From: Gongronella butleri
Lineage: Eukaryota > Mucoromycota > Mucoromycetes > Mucorales > Cunninghamellaceae
Direction: 5' to 3'
Length of the DNA: 64,000 nt
Assembly: GCA_025201375.1 (NCBI GenBank)
Contig: JAIWZP010000064.1
Location: 1-64,000 of the forward strand
Shown piece after piece: positions 44,736 through 56,294 of the stretch. The notes below the pieces were generated by a model. The model searched no databases. It had not been told where the DNA came from and saw only the letters and a program-made list of their open reading frames with translations. Position 1 is the stretch's first letter. Each line of letters begins with the position of its first letter. The translations under genes and the position numbers were made by a program.

Positions 44736-45791
44736 TTGTTCGAGAGAGATTCAACGGCTGCTGCTTTCGACTACAATACTGTACAGTATGATAGGGTTGT
44801 TAATTCGAGCGAGCGAGACGAGATTCACGTTGTCTTGTCTCGTCTCGACAAAATAAATTTTGGGTCATCTTCTCAATCTCGATCGAGATTACGTACGAAT
44901 TACTGTACAGTACTGTATTCTCGTGGGTCGTGGTCGAGATCGAGCGAAATCCATCATCATCGTGGTCTACAGTATGATATCATATGATACAGTACGTAGC
45001 AAAGAGTTGCTTGCTGCTGCCAACAAATGGCGTCGTCCGAGAGCGTCTCTTTTTAGCGGTGGTGCAAGTTTTGGTCGGAACGTCGGATGATGCTCAGATC
45101 GGATCACAAGGTGCGAAGGTGGCAAGAGATGATGGATCAAAATCAATACAGTACAGTACGTAAAAAAAATGACGAAGAATTATGTTTTTGACGGGAATTG
45201 GGCTGGTCAACCATCCATTTTTATTCAATTCTCCTCCAGAAAAAAAGGGGATCAATGGTAGTTGACAGTACTACCAGTACGTACTGTATAAAGACAACAA
45301 GTCTAATAAACTGGGAACTTGGTCGTCATTTTATAAGGGAGAAATGATCACCTTCGTGATTTGGCCCTGAGCGCGGATGTGTGGTCCACAGAAGCAGTGT
45401 GCGCGGGACCTTTTTGAAATTCTGAGCTCCTGAAAGTGGTGCCAGACTGCCAGTTGATGCATGGAGTCGGTGCCATATCGTAAAAACCCAGGGTTGGGCA
45501 TTCTCCGTCTGGATGTGCAGATTGATGCACAAAGGCTGCAAAAAAAGCGAAAAAAAAGATTAATGCCTTGTTGTGCCTTGTGCGAGGCGCGTTGTTGGCA
45601 AAAAGGGGTGCGGGCCAGGGCGTGATCACGCTACATGCATGGATTGGCCAGCTGCAGCGGCCGGTTCATGCGGGGTGCCAATCCGACACTAGCAAAAAAA
45701 AAAAAAAAAAAAAAAAAGGACGCCCTCTGCGCCGATTCCCGCCATTGGTATCTTTTTTTTTTTCTTTTTTTTTTTTTTCACACCGTTGAGT
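44736..45791. other. Palindrome-rich non-coding stretch upstream of RABL6-like gene
   Basis: ATACTGTACAGTAT at about 44779, ACTGTACAGTACTGT at 44901, ACAGTATGATATCATATGATACAG near 44970-44993 (read as ACAGTATGATATC then ATATGATACAG), and repeated TACAGTACAGTACG near 45150. T/A tracts occur at 45694-45717 and 45752-45778. No gene model. Confidence 0.45.
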
Positions 45792-48700
45792 ATGTCGTCT
45801 TGGTGGTCTTATGTCACGAGCGCAAGCGCGCCTGTAAAAAAGGTAAGACGTGGGCTATCCACTGGGTGGTCGCTATGTGCTCACATCGTTTTACCCCCCT
45901 TTTTTTTTTCTTTCCACAGGAACAAGGCAGCCCCGCGCCGCCTCCCGCGGCAACACAGCCCATCAAGGCCATGAGTCAGTCGTTTCGCAAAGGCGTCCAA
46001 TACAACAGTGAGTGTAACCTCTTTATCGGCCGAGCATGACTTTTATGTGTTTTTTTGCTTCTTTTTTCTAGTGAAACTGGTGATTCGTGGCGACGTGATG
46101 ACCGGCAAGACAACCTTGTGCAAGTACCCCGTGCAAAAGTCACACCCCCTAGACCCCGCCGACGCGCCGTGGGCTGACGCTTTTTTTCTGCTTTTTTTCT
46201 CGTTTTATAGTCAATCGATTGCAAGGAGGCGATTACAGCGATCAATACCTGTCGACGCCACAGATCCAGGTGGCCAACATCCCATGGCACTACCAAGGTC
46301 AGTGTTGCATGAACGTGATTTGCGGCGCGACAAAGAAAGAAAGCAAAAAAGGGGGCAGTTTTTTAACGATTTTTTTTATTTCGACGCGCGTTTTTTAGAT
46401 TCGAGCGACATTGTGAAGATTGAGGTGTGGGATGTGGTGGACAAGGCGCACAATCAACATGGGAAAAAGGAGGCAGGGATCAAGCTGCAGCATCACAGTG
46501 CGTCTTTGGCATCGAAAAGTGGCGGTGGTGCCGCGGGGTCGCGCACGTCAACGTCGTCGGCGCCATCTGCCAATGAGCCGCCTCTGTCGCCCACGACATC
46601 CGCCGGCACGTCACCATCAGCTGCTGCTGCGGGCCAGACCGCGTCGTCGATGGATCTCGCCCTCGACGCCTCGACCGTCAATGTGTACCGCAATGCACAC
46701 TGCGCCATCTTTCTCTTTGACGTGACAAAGACCTGGACCTTTGATTACGTCGACCGAGCATTACTGGACGTTCCAGACTCCATGGCCGTTCTCGTGCTGG
46801 TACGTGTGGAGGAAGAAAAAAAAAAAGAAGAGCGTGCAAAAAAAAAAAGCAAATCACGCGTGCAGCTGCGCGCCACACTTGCAAAAAAAAAAAGCGGCGA
46901 TGGGGGGAGCGCAACGAACAAGGGGTCGCGCAAAAAGACAAAAGCGACGACTCGTTGTGATGGGGGAGGGGGACCGTGCCAACGACAACTCACCTCTTTT
47001 TCGGAGTTCACAGGGCAATTTTGGCGACAAGACGTAATGCGTTCCCAACGATAGATGAAACGCGAATGGATTTGGGGGGAGAGGTGCACGAAAGGAGACG
47101 ATTTTTTTTCTCATTCCTGTTTTTTTTTTATATCGATATGCTGCAGGGAGCAACGGACAGTGAGCGTTGAACAGGTTCATACCGCGTTGTACAACCACAA
47201 CAAGCGACGCATTGATCAAGGAGCCATCAAGCCAAACCTTATCCGCTACGTCGACACAAGTCTGATGTCTGGGCTTGGCCTCTCGTTCATTTACGAGTAC
47301 CTGGGGGTACCCTTTTTGCAGCTGATGGTAAAAAAGATTATTCCTTCTTTTATTTAAACATGGTGGATGGGATTGATGAGCGCCTTGTTCACGTGCACCC
47401 CCCAATTTGTCTCTTTTTTTTTTTTTTCCTCGCATCCACCATAGATGGAAAGCCTAAAGAAACAGCTTGAGCTCAAGGCCGTTGAAATTGTCGATTTGCT
47501 TGCTCATTTGGACAAGAGTCAAGATGTACCCGAGGCCATGCATCGTCGCCGCGGTCAAGACAATTTTGAACAGCGTAAGCATCCCCCCCAAAAAAAAATG
47601 AAAGAAAAAAAAAGTCGGGTCAATGGGACGCAAAAGGCAAGAAAAGATCATTGGCTGTCACTTGCTCATCAACTTTTAATAATTCTGTGTGCGTAGCCTC
47701 GGATCATCAATTGACGCAGCAACACCAAGAGATGAAATTGGCCTGGGACAATGATTTGCAAGCCATTGCGGCCGACTGTGAGTGGGAAATTCGCAAGAAA
47801 TGGGGGGATGAAACAAACAAAAAAAAAAAAAGAAAAAGAAGAAAAAAAAGGGCAAACCAACATGACGACGTTGCCACTGACGGCCCTGGTGGGTTCCCAT
47901 TGTCTCCTTTTTTTGCTTTGTTTTGTAGATCCTGCGTTTTATGATGATGAGAATATACCCCTGGATGTGAAGGAGGAGGATGAGGAAATGCCGGTGTCTG
48001 CTGCAACACCGCCACCACCGACTGCGCCTGCTCGTGCCAAGGATGCCCGGCAGAGCACGCTGGTCACGGCGGATCAGCTGCCTCCTATGGTCGATCAATT
48101 TGACACAGGCGCCTTGGCGGACGACTGGTTTGGCGACGACGAGCCGCCTCTTCAAGCATTGAGCTTGCACGACGCGACGCGCCACCATGACTCGGACGAC
48201 GACGATGTGCCTGTCACGATGCTGCGCGACCAGGACGTGCCAATGGTCGAATATTACCAACAGCAGCAGCGGCAGCAGCAGCAACAGGATGACGAGAATG
48301 ACGACGAAAACGACGAAAACGAGCACGATGGCCGCCAAGGCGGCGTGTCCATGGTCATGGTGGCACCTGAAGACGGTCCAAAAGGCAATGGCGACTCTGA
48401 CTCTGACGACGCGGACCACATCGTGGCCACAGGGCCGGCGTTACACCAATCGCCCTTGTTTTATTCGAGCGGAGCGGCGGGTTACACGCCTTTCCCCATG
48501 ACATCCGGGCTTGATCACCAAGTATGGGGCAGCACAACTGTTAGCAGTAGCCATTATGTGTCGCACATGCAAGCCAGCTACACGTCGGCCGCCGTCGTGC
48601 CCTCGGACACGGACGACGACGACGAAACACACGATCCCTTTGCCCTGGACCCCGCCACATTTGCTGGCATGGGCGCGTACGAGGAAATTGGCGCGTCCGC

Positions 48701-49205
48701 TGACAATCCTTGGCATGACGACGCGCCAATGGCATCGTCGCCTCCATCTGCCGCCGCCGGCGCCACCGCCAAGCAAGGCGATACACTTCATGTAAGTTTT
48801 TGCTTTTTTGCTTTTCACACGGCCCCCAATTGGGGGGAGGGGGATGAAATGAGAGAGAAAAGAACCTTCACTCTTTATGGCAACGTCGTGTGCATGGGGG
48901 AAAAAGGGTGTGTGTGTGTCGGGGGGGGGGTGGAGGGATCAAAAGACATGATGACCAGCAGATCAGCAAAGATGCGCGCAAAGACACTCAAAAAAAAGGG
49001 GAACACAAAAAAAGGAGCGATTGGACCCGGATGTGGGCTTCCCGGAATGCCCAAAAGCAACATTCATCCTGAGCCATTTGCCGGCTTGCTGACCTTTCTT
49101 CTATTTTTCGTGGGTTAGGATTCGTCGTCGCGGCGGCCGTCGCGTGACAAAAAGTCAAAAAAGTCAAAATCCAAAAAAACGAAGAAAAGAGCGTCGCCAT
49201 CATGA
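45792..49205 (+). CDS. RABL6 (Parcs)-like GTPase-domain protein (about 678 aa)
   Basis: Eleven exons: 45792-45842, 45920-46007, 46072-46119, 46211-46297, 46399-46799, 47014-47033, 47147-47327, 47445-47574, 47697-47777, 47929-48791, 49119-49205. Short N-terminal helix, then FRKGVQYNMKLVIRGD leading into the P-loop GDVMTGKT (53-60), IQVANIPWHY, KIEVWDVVDK, AIFLFDVTKTWTF and GNFGDKT. This is the RABL6 pattern. GIPFLQL-like EYLGVPFLQLM follows, then an acidic disordered tail and a Lys/Ser-rich end (DKKSKKSKSKKTKK) as in animal RABL6. Relative to RABL6 there is an insertion rich in Ser/Ala (about 155-195). Exon 3-4 uses a GC-AG intron. Proposed roles of RABL6 are in cell proliferation and trafficking; none is known in fungi. 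Confidence 0.85.
46120..46210 (+). other. GC-AG intron in the RABL6-like gene
   Basis: Donor T|GCAAGT, acceptor TATAG|TC. Only this choice joins the P-loop exon (GKTTL) in frame to NRLQGGDY, matching the GKT-L-RLQG pattern of RABL6. The nearby GTACCC donor would break the frame. Confidence 0.75.
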
Positions 49206-49965
49206 TCATTGATTGATTAAAATATACTATCGACCGTTGTTTATGATAATTTATTGTCATTTTTTTGTATGTATCTGGGAGCGGGGTTATGAGGGGGAGG
49301 GAATAGAACAAATGATATAAAAGAAGACGCCAATAAATAGAAAAAGAAAGAATTTTAAGGCAACGAAGGCCAATGGCGGGGGATAGATGGGGCTAGAGGG
49401 GAGGGGGGATGGGAAAGGCAAATCAAGCAGAAAGGGTAATTTCAAAGAAAAGCAAGGTATGGGCAAGTTGGGGGTAGTCCTGTAGAGTGGGGGAGGGGGT
49501 ATGCTTTCCGAGCGTGTCGCGTGTGCATGGAGAGGGGGGAGGGGGGAAAAGAGGCGGCCGCACGGAGAGTGGGAAAGGGGGGGAATAAAGAGACATATGG
49601 ATTTTTTGTGTTCTTGGGTGTTTTTTTTTCTTGGGGGGGGGTCCAACTTGCTCTAATCATCTTTGGAGGCATTGAAAAAGGGTGTTTGTGGGTGTGTGAG
49701 GTGGGGGGAGCCATAGGAGGAGTGGGGGGAGAGACAAGGCGAAAGAGAGAAAGAGAGGGGACCATCTTGCGCGTCATCGTCACAAAAAAAAAAAAAAAGA
49801 AAAAAAAAAGAGGAATAAAAGCCAAAAAAAAAAAAACGACAAAGAACAAGAACCATAGGCATCGTCATCCGTTGGAAAATAAAAAAAAAAAGTGGCATTG
49901 TGCGATGAAGGCGGCAGCTTTTTTTGCACGATTGGGGCAAAGATGATCGTCACTGTCGCCTATTG
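49206..49965. other. Purine-rich convergent spacer, no gene
   Basis: Strong strand asymmetry: long G/A-rich runs on the plus strand (GGGGGAGGG-type) from 49280 to 49760 and A tracts at 49784-49836. It lies between the 3' ends of two genes. Open frames are low-complexity only. Confidence 0.45.
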
Positions 49966-50583
49966 TCAGATCAACGGCGGGAATAAATTGGTTGGTGCGG
50001 GCATGCGTGCGACATCCATATCGTCGTCATCAAAGAGGACAAAGTCTTCCTGGTCTGTGTCAATGAGCATGACGGATGCTGGCGATAAATGGAGCCAATC
50101 GTCCGAGCCAGGCAGCGATTGACGCGAGACACTGGTCATTGATGTGCCTGCGGACGCGAACCCGTCGCTAAAGTGGATTGTGCTGCCAGTGGACACGGTG
50201 GACGCGGAGGTGGAAGCCGACACACTTGATGCCAAGATGAGGCTGGGCATGTCGGTATCGTCGTCGCTGCTGTGATTGGTATTTGTGACGATGGGGGTGG
50301 TGGTGATGATGGCAGCAGCAGCAGCAGGCACAGTGGAGGCAACGGTGGCGACCAATGGCGCTGGCGTCACACTGATCGTGGGAGCGCGACTCGTGCTGGC
50401 CACCGTGCTGAATAATTCGGCAGCAGGCAGCGTGGGCGCCATGGGAGGTGGCGGCGGCGGCGGTGGTGGCCGTGTGGGCTCTTGCGGGCTCATGTCGGGC
50501 TTGTGCTCGGGAGGCGAGGGCAATGAATGCCCCTTGTCTGCAACCACTCTTCGCCTCGGAGACGTTGGTCGTTCGCTGGTCAT
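49966..50583 (-). CDS. Low-complexity Ser/Thr/Pro-rich protein, unrecognised (205 aa)
   Basis: Single ATG frame without introns. N-terminal basic MTSERPTSPRRR, a run of nine prolines near residue 38, a long Ala/Thr/Ser-rich middle, and an acidic hydrophobic C-terminus (DDWLHLSP, then DTDQEDFVLFDDDDMD). The alternating acidic/hydrophobic tail looks like a short interaction or activation motif. I recognise no family. It may instead be a fragment of a longer gene. Moderately likely to be real because the frame is long, the start is clean and the C-terminus is not repetitive. Confidence 0.5.
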   Translation of the reverse strand: MTSERPTSPRRRVVADKGHSLPSPPEHKPDMSPQEPTRPPPPPPPPPMAPTLPAAELFSTVASTSRAPTISVTPAPLVATVASTVPAAAAAIITTTPIVTNTNHSSDDDTDMPSLILASSVSASTSASTVSTGSTIHFSDGFASAGTSMTSVSRQSLPGSDDWLHLSPASVMLIDTDQEDFVLFDDDDMDVARMPAPTNLFPPLI

Positions 50584-51355
50584 AGTGGCAACAAACCAAA
50601 CAATATAAAAATCAAAGGGGCAGGCCCGCTAGGCGGTGGTCGTGGGGGGAAAAGAATGGTCAATGTGTGGGGGGAAAGAACGACAAACACGGCTAAAACC
50701 AAAATAAAATCCAACAATTGCAAAAAGCGAAACGAGAGGGTGCAAAATGCAAAAAATAAAAAAAAAGTGGAGAAACCAACGAAAAGAAGAAAGAAGAAAA
50801 AAAAAAGTGGATGAGCCTCGTCCACGTTTGCCTCCCCTTTTTAAGGTTGAGAAAGCCAGAGCCTTGTTTCTTTTTCGCTTTGCCGCAGCTCAAGTTTGTA
50901 TGGCTGGAGTTGGGTGTGGAAAAAAAAAGGGGGGCCAACGCATCGTCGCTGAATCTGAAAACATTCAAAGTCAGACGTGTTGCCCCGGATGGCCATAATC
51001 ATCCATTTCCCTGGAGTGGGAGACCCAATCAGCAGCCATTCTTTTGTGCGCATTGTTTGGCTTTTTCAATTGGTTTGGATCACCTTCGACGCCCATGGTC
51101 CGCGCAAAAACAGAGTTGTCATCTGGGCAATTTTGTGCATTTGCGCATTTGCCATGGCGTCCAAGTCCTTGATTACTGCTTTTGGGAGGAAAAATAAACG
51201 ATGCACGCTTTGCCCATCTCCTTTTTCTTTGTTTGGTCGCGCCAACAGCCATTTCTTTTTCTTTCTTTTTCATTTTTCTGAAAAAAAAAACCAACAAAAA
51301 TCACTTTTTGACACGCCCAGGTCCACTCTCTCTTTTTTTTCCCTGGCTAGCCACG
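50584..51355. promoter_or_regulatory. Divergent promoter region between 50583 and the kinesin start
   Basis: Contains A-rich and T-rich tracts and no supported exon. The kinesin start follows directly after CTAGCCACG. Confidence 0.4.
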
Positions 51356-51861
51356 ATGATTCCAAACGCAACCGAGTCCACTTGCGTCAGGTAAAACGCG
51401 TCCACGTTCCCAAAAAGATGAAATTTAGCATCTTCCAGAAAAAAAGGGCTCATCTCCTGTTGCGCGCGCGGGAAATTAGGGTGGCCGTCCGAGTGCGGCC
51501 CATGTCACCTGGCGAACAAAGGCAGCAACAACACATGGGCAACGATTACATTGATTTTGTGCCCGGGACAGAGCAGATTGTGCTTGGCAAAAAGCATTCT
51601 TTCACGTTTGACCACGTCTTTGCGCCCAATGCTGATCAAACGGCCGTCTACACAACAAGCGTGTTGCCACTAGTGCATCAGTTCCTGGAGGGGTAAGGAA
51701 AAAAAAAAGTCATAAAAAACATTCCCTTTTTTGGGCAATCTCATTCCGCCGCCGCCCAAAAACTCACGTTCCATGCGCGCGTTTCAACGTTGCCTCCTTT
51801 TTTATTTTTATTTTTATTTTCACTCTTTTTGCCTCCCCCCGTCCTCCTTGTTGCCCTCTCC

Positions 51862-51906
<45 letters not shown>

Positions 51907-54900
51907 ATCCTTTGTCCACCGTCTCCCTCGTTATGTAGCTACAATGCCACGGTCTTTGCATATGGGTAGGGGTCCAACTTTAGGATGAAAAAAAAGAACC
52001 CCAATGGGACGATTTGCGGACCCTGTGTCTTGGCATGGTTGACGCGTGACCATGTAAAAAGCTGATGATCTCTCCCCCCCCTTTTTTTATTCTTTTTTCA
52101 ATTGATTAGGCAAACGGGCAGTGGCAAGACGTACAGCATGGGCATTGGATTGGATGCCCAGCAGCCCGACGAGCAGGGGATTCTCCAGCGATTTGTCGAC
52201 ACGCTGTTTTCGCAGCTGCAGGGCCGTGGTGACAGTGCGACACACGACATCCGCGTCTCCTTTTTGGAGTTGCATAATGAGGATCTTGTCGATCTCCTTG
52301 TCAGCAGCAGCCAAACCCTTAAAAAGGAAAACCAGCCCATGGTGGTCATTCGCGAAGATGTTCATGGCAACATTTGCTGGAGTGGTGTGCGCGAAGAACC
52401 TGTGTCGCGCCCCGACGAGCTCTATAGCTTGCTGGAAAAGGGCTCCATTGCACGCACCACCGCGGCAACCGACATGAATATCTCGTCGTCACGATCCCAC
52501 GCCATCTTTTCCGTGCGCCTCAGCCAGACAAGCACCCATCCCGACACGGGCATCACCACCACCACCACATCCAAATTTCATTTCGTGGATCTCGCAGGCT
52601 CCGAGCGGGTAAATGAATTAGATGCATGATGACCTGCGCCTCCCCTATTTTTTTGTTTTTTTTTTTTGTTTTTTTTTTTCATGCTAATTCTCCTTTTTTT
52701 TTTTCCATGATTAGCTCAAGCGGACGAATGCGGTTGGGCACCGGGCCAAAGAGGGCATTTCCATCAACAGTGGGCTTTTGGCGCTTGGGAATGTGATTTC
52801 GGCGCTGGGTGATCCGTCGCGGCGCAGCTCGCATATTCCGTATCGCGATGCTAAGCTGACACGGCTCCTGCAAGACAGCCTTGGTGGCAACAGCCAGACC
52901 CTGATGCTTGCATGCGTGTCGCCTGCATGGTCAAACCACCAAGAATCGCTAAACACGTTGCAATACGCGAATCGTGCGCGCAACATCCGCAATCGCGTGT
53001 CGCTCGACACTCTCGTGCATGACAATGGCCACGCGCACCTTGGCAGTAATAACAGCAGCAGCAATGCCAAGGCGGTCCACCGCCTTAAATCCGAACTCGC
53101 ACGCGCACGCATGGAAATCAAGGAGAATGACGAATTCCTTGCCGCCGTCAATCACGAGATGGACAGCCTGAAATCGCAGGTCGAATGCATGCATCAGACC
53201 ATCGCGTCGCTTGTCCAGCAATTGGCCCATGCCAAGGCTAATGCGTCCAAGACGTCCCATTCGTCCCATTCGTCCATTTCAAAGCAACAACAAATATTGA
53301 CGCCCTCATCGTCGTGCTCTTCGTCGTTGGCCGACACTGGCATCACCTCGTCAGGTGTCATTCCTCTTGAGGAGCATTTGGCCACCACCGAGCAGCAAAA
53401 AGCCCTGATTTACACACTTCAGATGCGTCTCAGTGCTCTTGAAAAGAAGCAGCAGCAGCAGCAGCAACCGCAGCATCACCCGACGCCGCCACCGTCCCCA
53501 CCCACAAGCACTGCCGTCCATCATGGCGCGTCACCAATGATGCGCAAGGAGTCCGAAAAGAAGAAAAAACGACATAGTTACCGATTCGGCAGCAAACGCC
53601 TGGTGCACCAGCGGTCCATTAGCAGCCTGCGCCGCCGAAACGCGTACGCGGTCACCCCGAATGCCGCCCCCGCTGCCGCGCCAAGAGCACTCGCCCTGAC
53701 GCCCACAAACCCCGATGCCGCCCTGTTTTCCCCTAATTGGAAGGAAAAAATGGCGTCGTACGAGTACAATCTCGGAAATGACATGGCCTACTTGCACGAC
53801 ATCAAGGTATGTGAAAGCAGCGCGTGGAGAAAATAAAGCAAAAAGGAAAAAAAGGGGGGGGGAAGAGGACTAACATCTCCCTTTTTCTTTGAATTAGGCC
53901 ATGATGATCGGCCATCCCGACTCGCCCGACATCCACGACGCCTTCAATGCCATGTTGGCTTTCTCCACTGGACCCATGGCGCCAACCACGCTCGAAGTTT
54001 CTGTGCCAATGGTAAATTTAAAAAAAGCAAATTGGCAAAAAATGAAAAAAGAAGCATAAAAATGACGTCAATTCCGTGTTGTTATTGTAGCACCAGGCCC
54101 GACTTGGCACAGAGGCGCAGCAGCCGCCGCAAAAGAGTCATGGTGCATGGGCCAATCTCTTGGCGCGATTTGACCAGGCGTTGGAACGTCATCGAGACCT
54201 GGTGGACATGGTCATTGTGGCCAATCAGAAGCGCGAAGCGCAATTGACGACGCGACGCGTATCCATGATGTCGGCGGCACCAGGCCCATCGATGCAACAG
54301 CAGCAACAGCAATGGCAGCAACGGCTGCAGCAGGCAGAGCAGCAGCATCGGCGCGCCATGGACGACACGCGTCGCCAGTACGAGCAGCAAGCGAAAAAGC
54401 AGCAAACCGAGCATTCCGCGCTGAAACGGCAATACCAGCAGCAGGTGCTTGCGCAGGAGCGCGCACGCACACAGCACAATGCGACCGTCATGGCCTTGCG
54501 CCAAAAGTTGGACGCGCTTTTGAAAGAAAAGAAGAAAATGACGAAAAAGAGCAAGCAAGACGCCGACCGCGCACGCGAGCGTGAACGCCAGCTGGCCAAG
54601 CAGATCTTGCAATTGGAGCGCAAGCAAATCAAGCACACACAACTCAAACAACGGCTTGACAGAGACTTGCAACACCAGCGCGTCGCCGCCAAGCGTCAAA
54701 AGGATGACATGATCGCACTCGCCACTCAATTGCAATCCGGCGCCTTTGTCATGACCACCGTCGTCCATGCCAATCGCGACATCTTGCCCGTCGCGCACAG
54801 AAATCTGCTCACAAAGGCAATTGCCGCAGCGCGCACAAGAACCTACCTCATCCCTTGCAAAAAACAAATCTCTACCACAGTCCGAATGCCAAAGAAAAAG

Positions 54901-55385
54901 CTGCCGCACGCCGCAGCATCCCAATGGTAACAGAAAAAAAAATACGTAGTGCTTTTCAAGGCCGATGACTCACCTCCTACGCACACCGTTACCACCAGTA
55001 CGTCCGAGCGCACCTCGCGTAAAAAGACGCTCTCGCAAATCCCGTCCATTGAGTAAAGCCAGATCAAGAACCAAGAAAAACAACACAAAACCGCGCCTTA
55101 CACCTTTTTTTTCCAATTAGTTTTGCTAAGCGCGCTCATGCCGACGCCAAGGCAGACGCCAAATCAAGTGAATCTGCGCCTGAAAGAGCCGAATCGGCCG
55201 TGCCATCCAACGAGTAAGGCCCCCCCAGCAAAACGACGATTTGAGGCGCATTTGTCGCCCCATCAAAGCGTGCATGCATGCTTGCTCACACTTTTCTCAC
55301 CCCCATTTTTTACTGTAGCAGACTGGCACAACCTGCTCCACGCAACACGGCCAACTCAGCCTCGCCAATCTCATGCACCGACTAA
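51356..55385 (+). CDS. Kinesin-4-like motor protein (about 1009 aa)
   Basis: Exons 51356-51390, 51480-51692, 51939-51965, 52110-52608, 52715-53806, 53898-54011, 54091-54926, 54999-55052, 55121-55213, 55319-55385; phases agree throughout. N-terminal motor: [26 protein letters not shown] (P-loop 92-99), NISSSRSH (switch I), VDLAGSER (switch II), [20 protein letters not shown] and [10 protein letters not shown] (neck junction). The sequence after the motor favours the kinesin-4/KIF4-KIF21 group. A short coiled coil, a Q/S-rich linker, then a long Q-rich coiled coil (about 680-860) follow. The tail is basic and Ser-rich. Such motors regulate microtubule plus ends and midzones or act in polarised transport. 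Introns around the P-loop are tiny-exon flanked (27-bp exon 3). The last three exons are short and less certain. Confidence 0.9.
51863..51905. repeat. 43-nt T homopolymer in a kinesin intron
   Basis: Uninterrupted T run between exons 2 and 3, about 33 bp before the acceptor. It is on the sense strand and so could act as a very long polypyrimidine tract. Confidence 0.6.
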
Positions 55386-55577
55386 TTTCTTCCCTGGAGA
55401 CACCAGCTCTCCGCGCTAATAATAATAATCCATTTTTCCCCTGTCCACCCATCACCCCCAATTTGCCCTCTATTCTCGACAAAACAAATGACAACAAATA
55501 CTATTTTTACTTTCAATTTGACTATTTACATTAAAACGAGGTTCTTTTTCGGATTTTTTGTTCCTTTTTTTTTTGCT

Positions 55578-56294
55578 TCAATCCGACCATCGATGGCCAC
55601 AAGCGCGATTGCTGCAGACGTAAAAGAGGTTCATCTTGGCGTCGGCGCGTCGGGATGACGACTGGAAAAAGACAGCCTCAGGATATTGGCATCGAGGGCA
55701 AGCGATATTGGCACGCGGCTAAAGCACAAAGGACAAGATAAGACCCAGGTTTGCGAACAGCGCCATCAAAATCATGACAAAACCCAAGCCAATTTGCGCA
55801 GCCATCCTCATTTTTTTTTTTTTTTTTAGGTTTCCCTCCCTCCTTGCTCTCTTTTCAGCGTCAGAATGGCGTCATTTTCACCCTCTACCCCGTTCTTTTT
55901 CATCTGCCCGTGGCCCCCAACGCCAATGGTAAACTTACCAGGGTGGGATCAGCGCTCAGATCAGCCAGCACCATGGTTTGCTCTCTAAAGAATAAACAAA
56001 ACAGGCAAAAATGAGCCCAATTGGCCTGTTTCTCTTGAAAAACAATCGTCGACGTACGAAGGTGCGTGAATGATTTCGTGTCTGTAGACGCGCAAATTGT
56101 CAGCCGACTCCTGGAATTGACAATTGCGGCACGCATAAAGAAGCTCGCGCTTCGTGCGGTCTTCTCGAGGGTATAAAAGGTTGTTGCTGCAATAAAAAAG
56201 AGAGCAAAAACAACAGGCCATCGTCAGCACATCTTTTGTCGATGGATCAATGGCCCAAAACATACCAATCTGCACAATACTTGAAGCTCGCCAT
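55578..56294 (-). CDS. RPB9: RNA polymerase II subunit RPB9 (114 aa)
   Basis: Four exons: 56294-56266, 56186-56058, 55984-55939, 55718-55578. N-terminal zinc ribbon ligands Cys7, Cys10, Cys29, Cys32 (YCADCNNLLYP; YACRNCQF). C-terminal TFIIS-like ribbon Cys75, Cys78, Cys103, Cys108 (ACPRCQYPEAVFFQSSSRRAD; FYVCSNRACGHRW). Length and spacing match yeast and human RPB9. The subunit supports transcription fidelity and TFIIS function. The last intron (220 bp) is the longest in the gene. It is convergent with the kinesin gene. Confidence 0.95.

Noticed and set aside
54082..54924. 280-codon Leu-rich minus frame over the kinesin coiled coil
   Set aside because: Antisense of CAG/CAA-rich coding sequence gives Leu/Cys runs; no motif.
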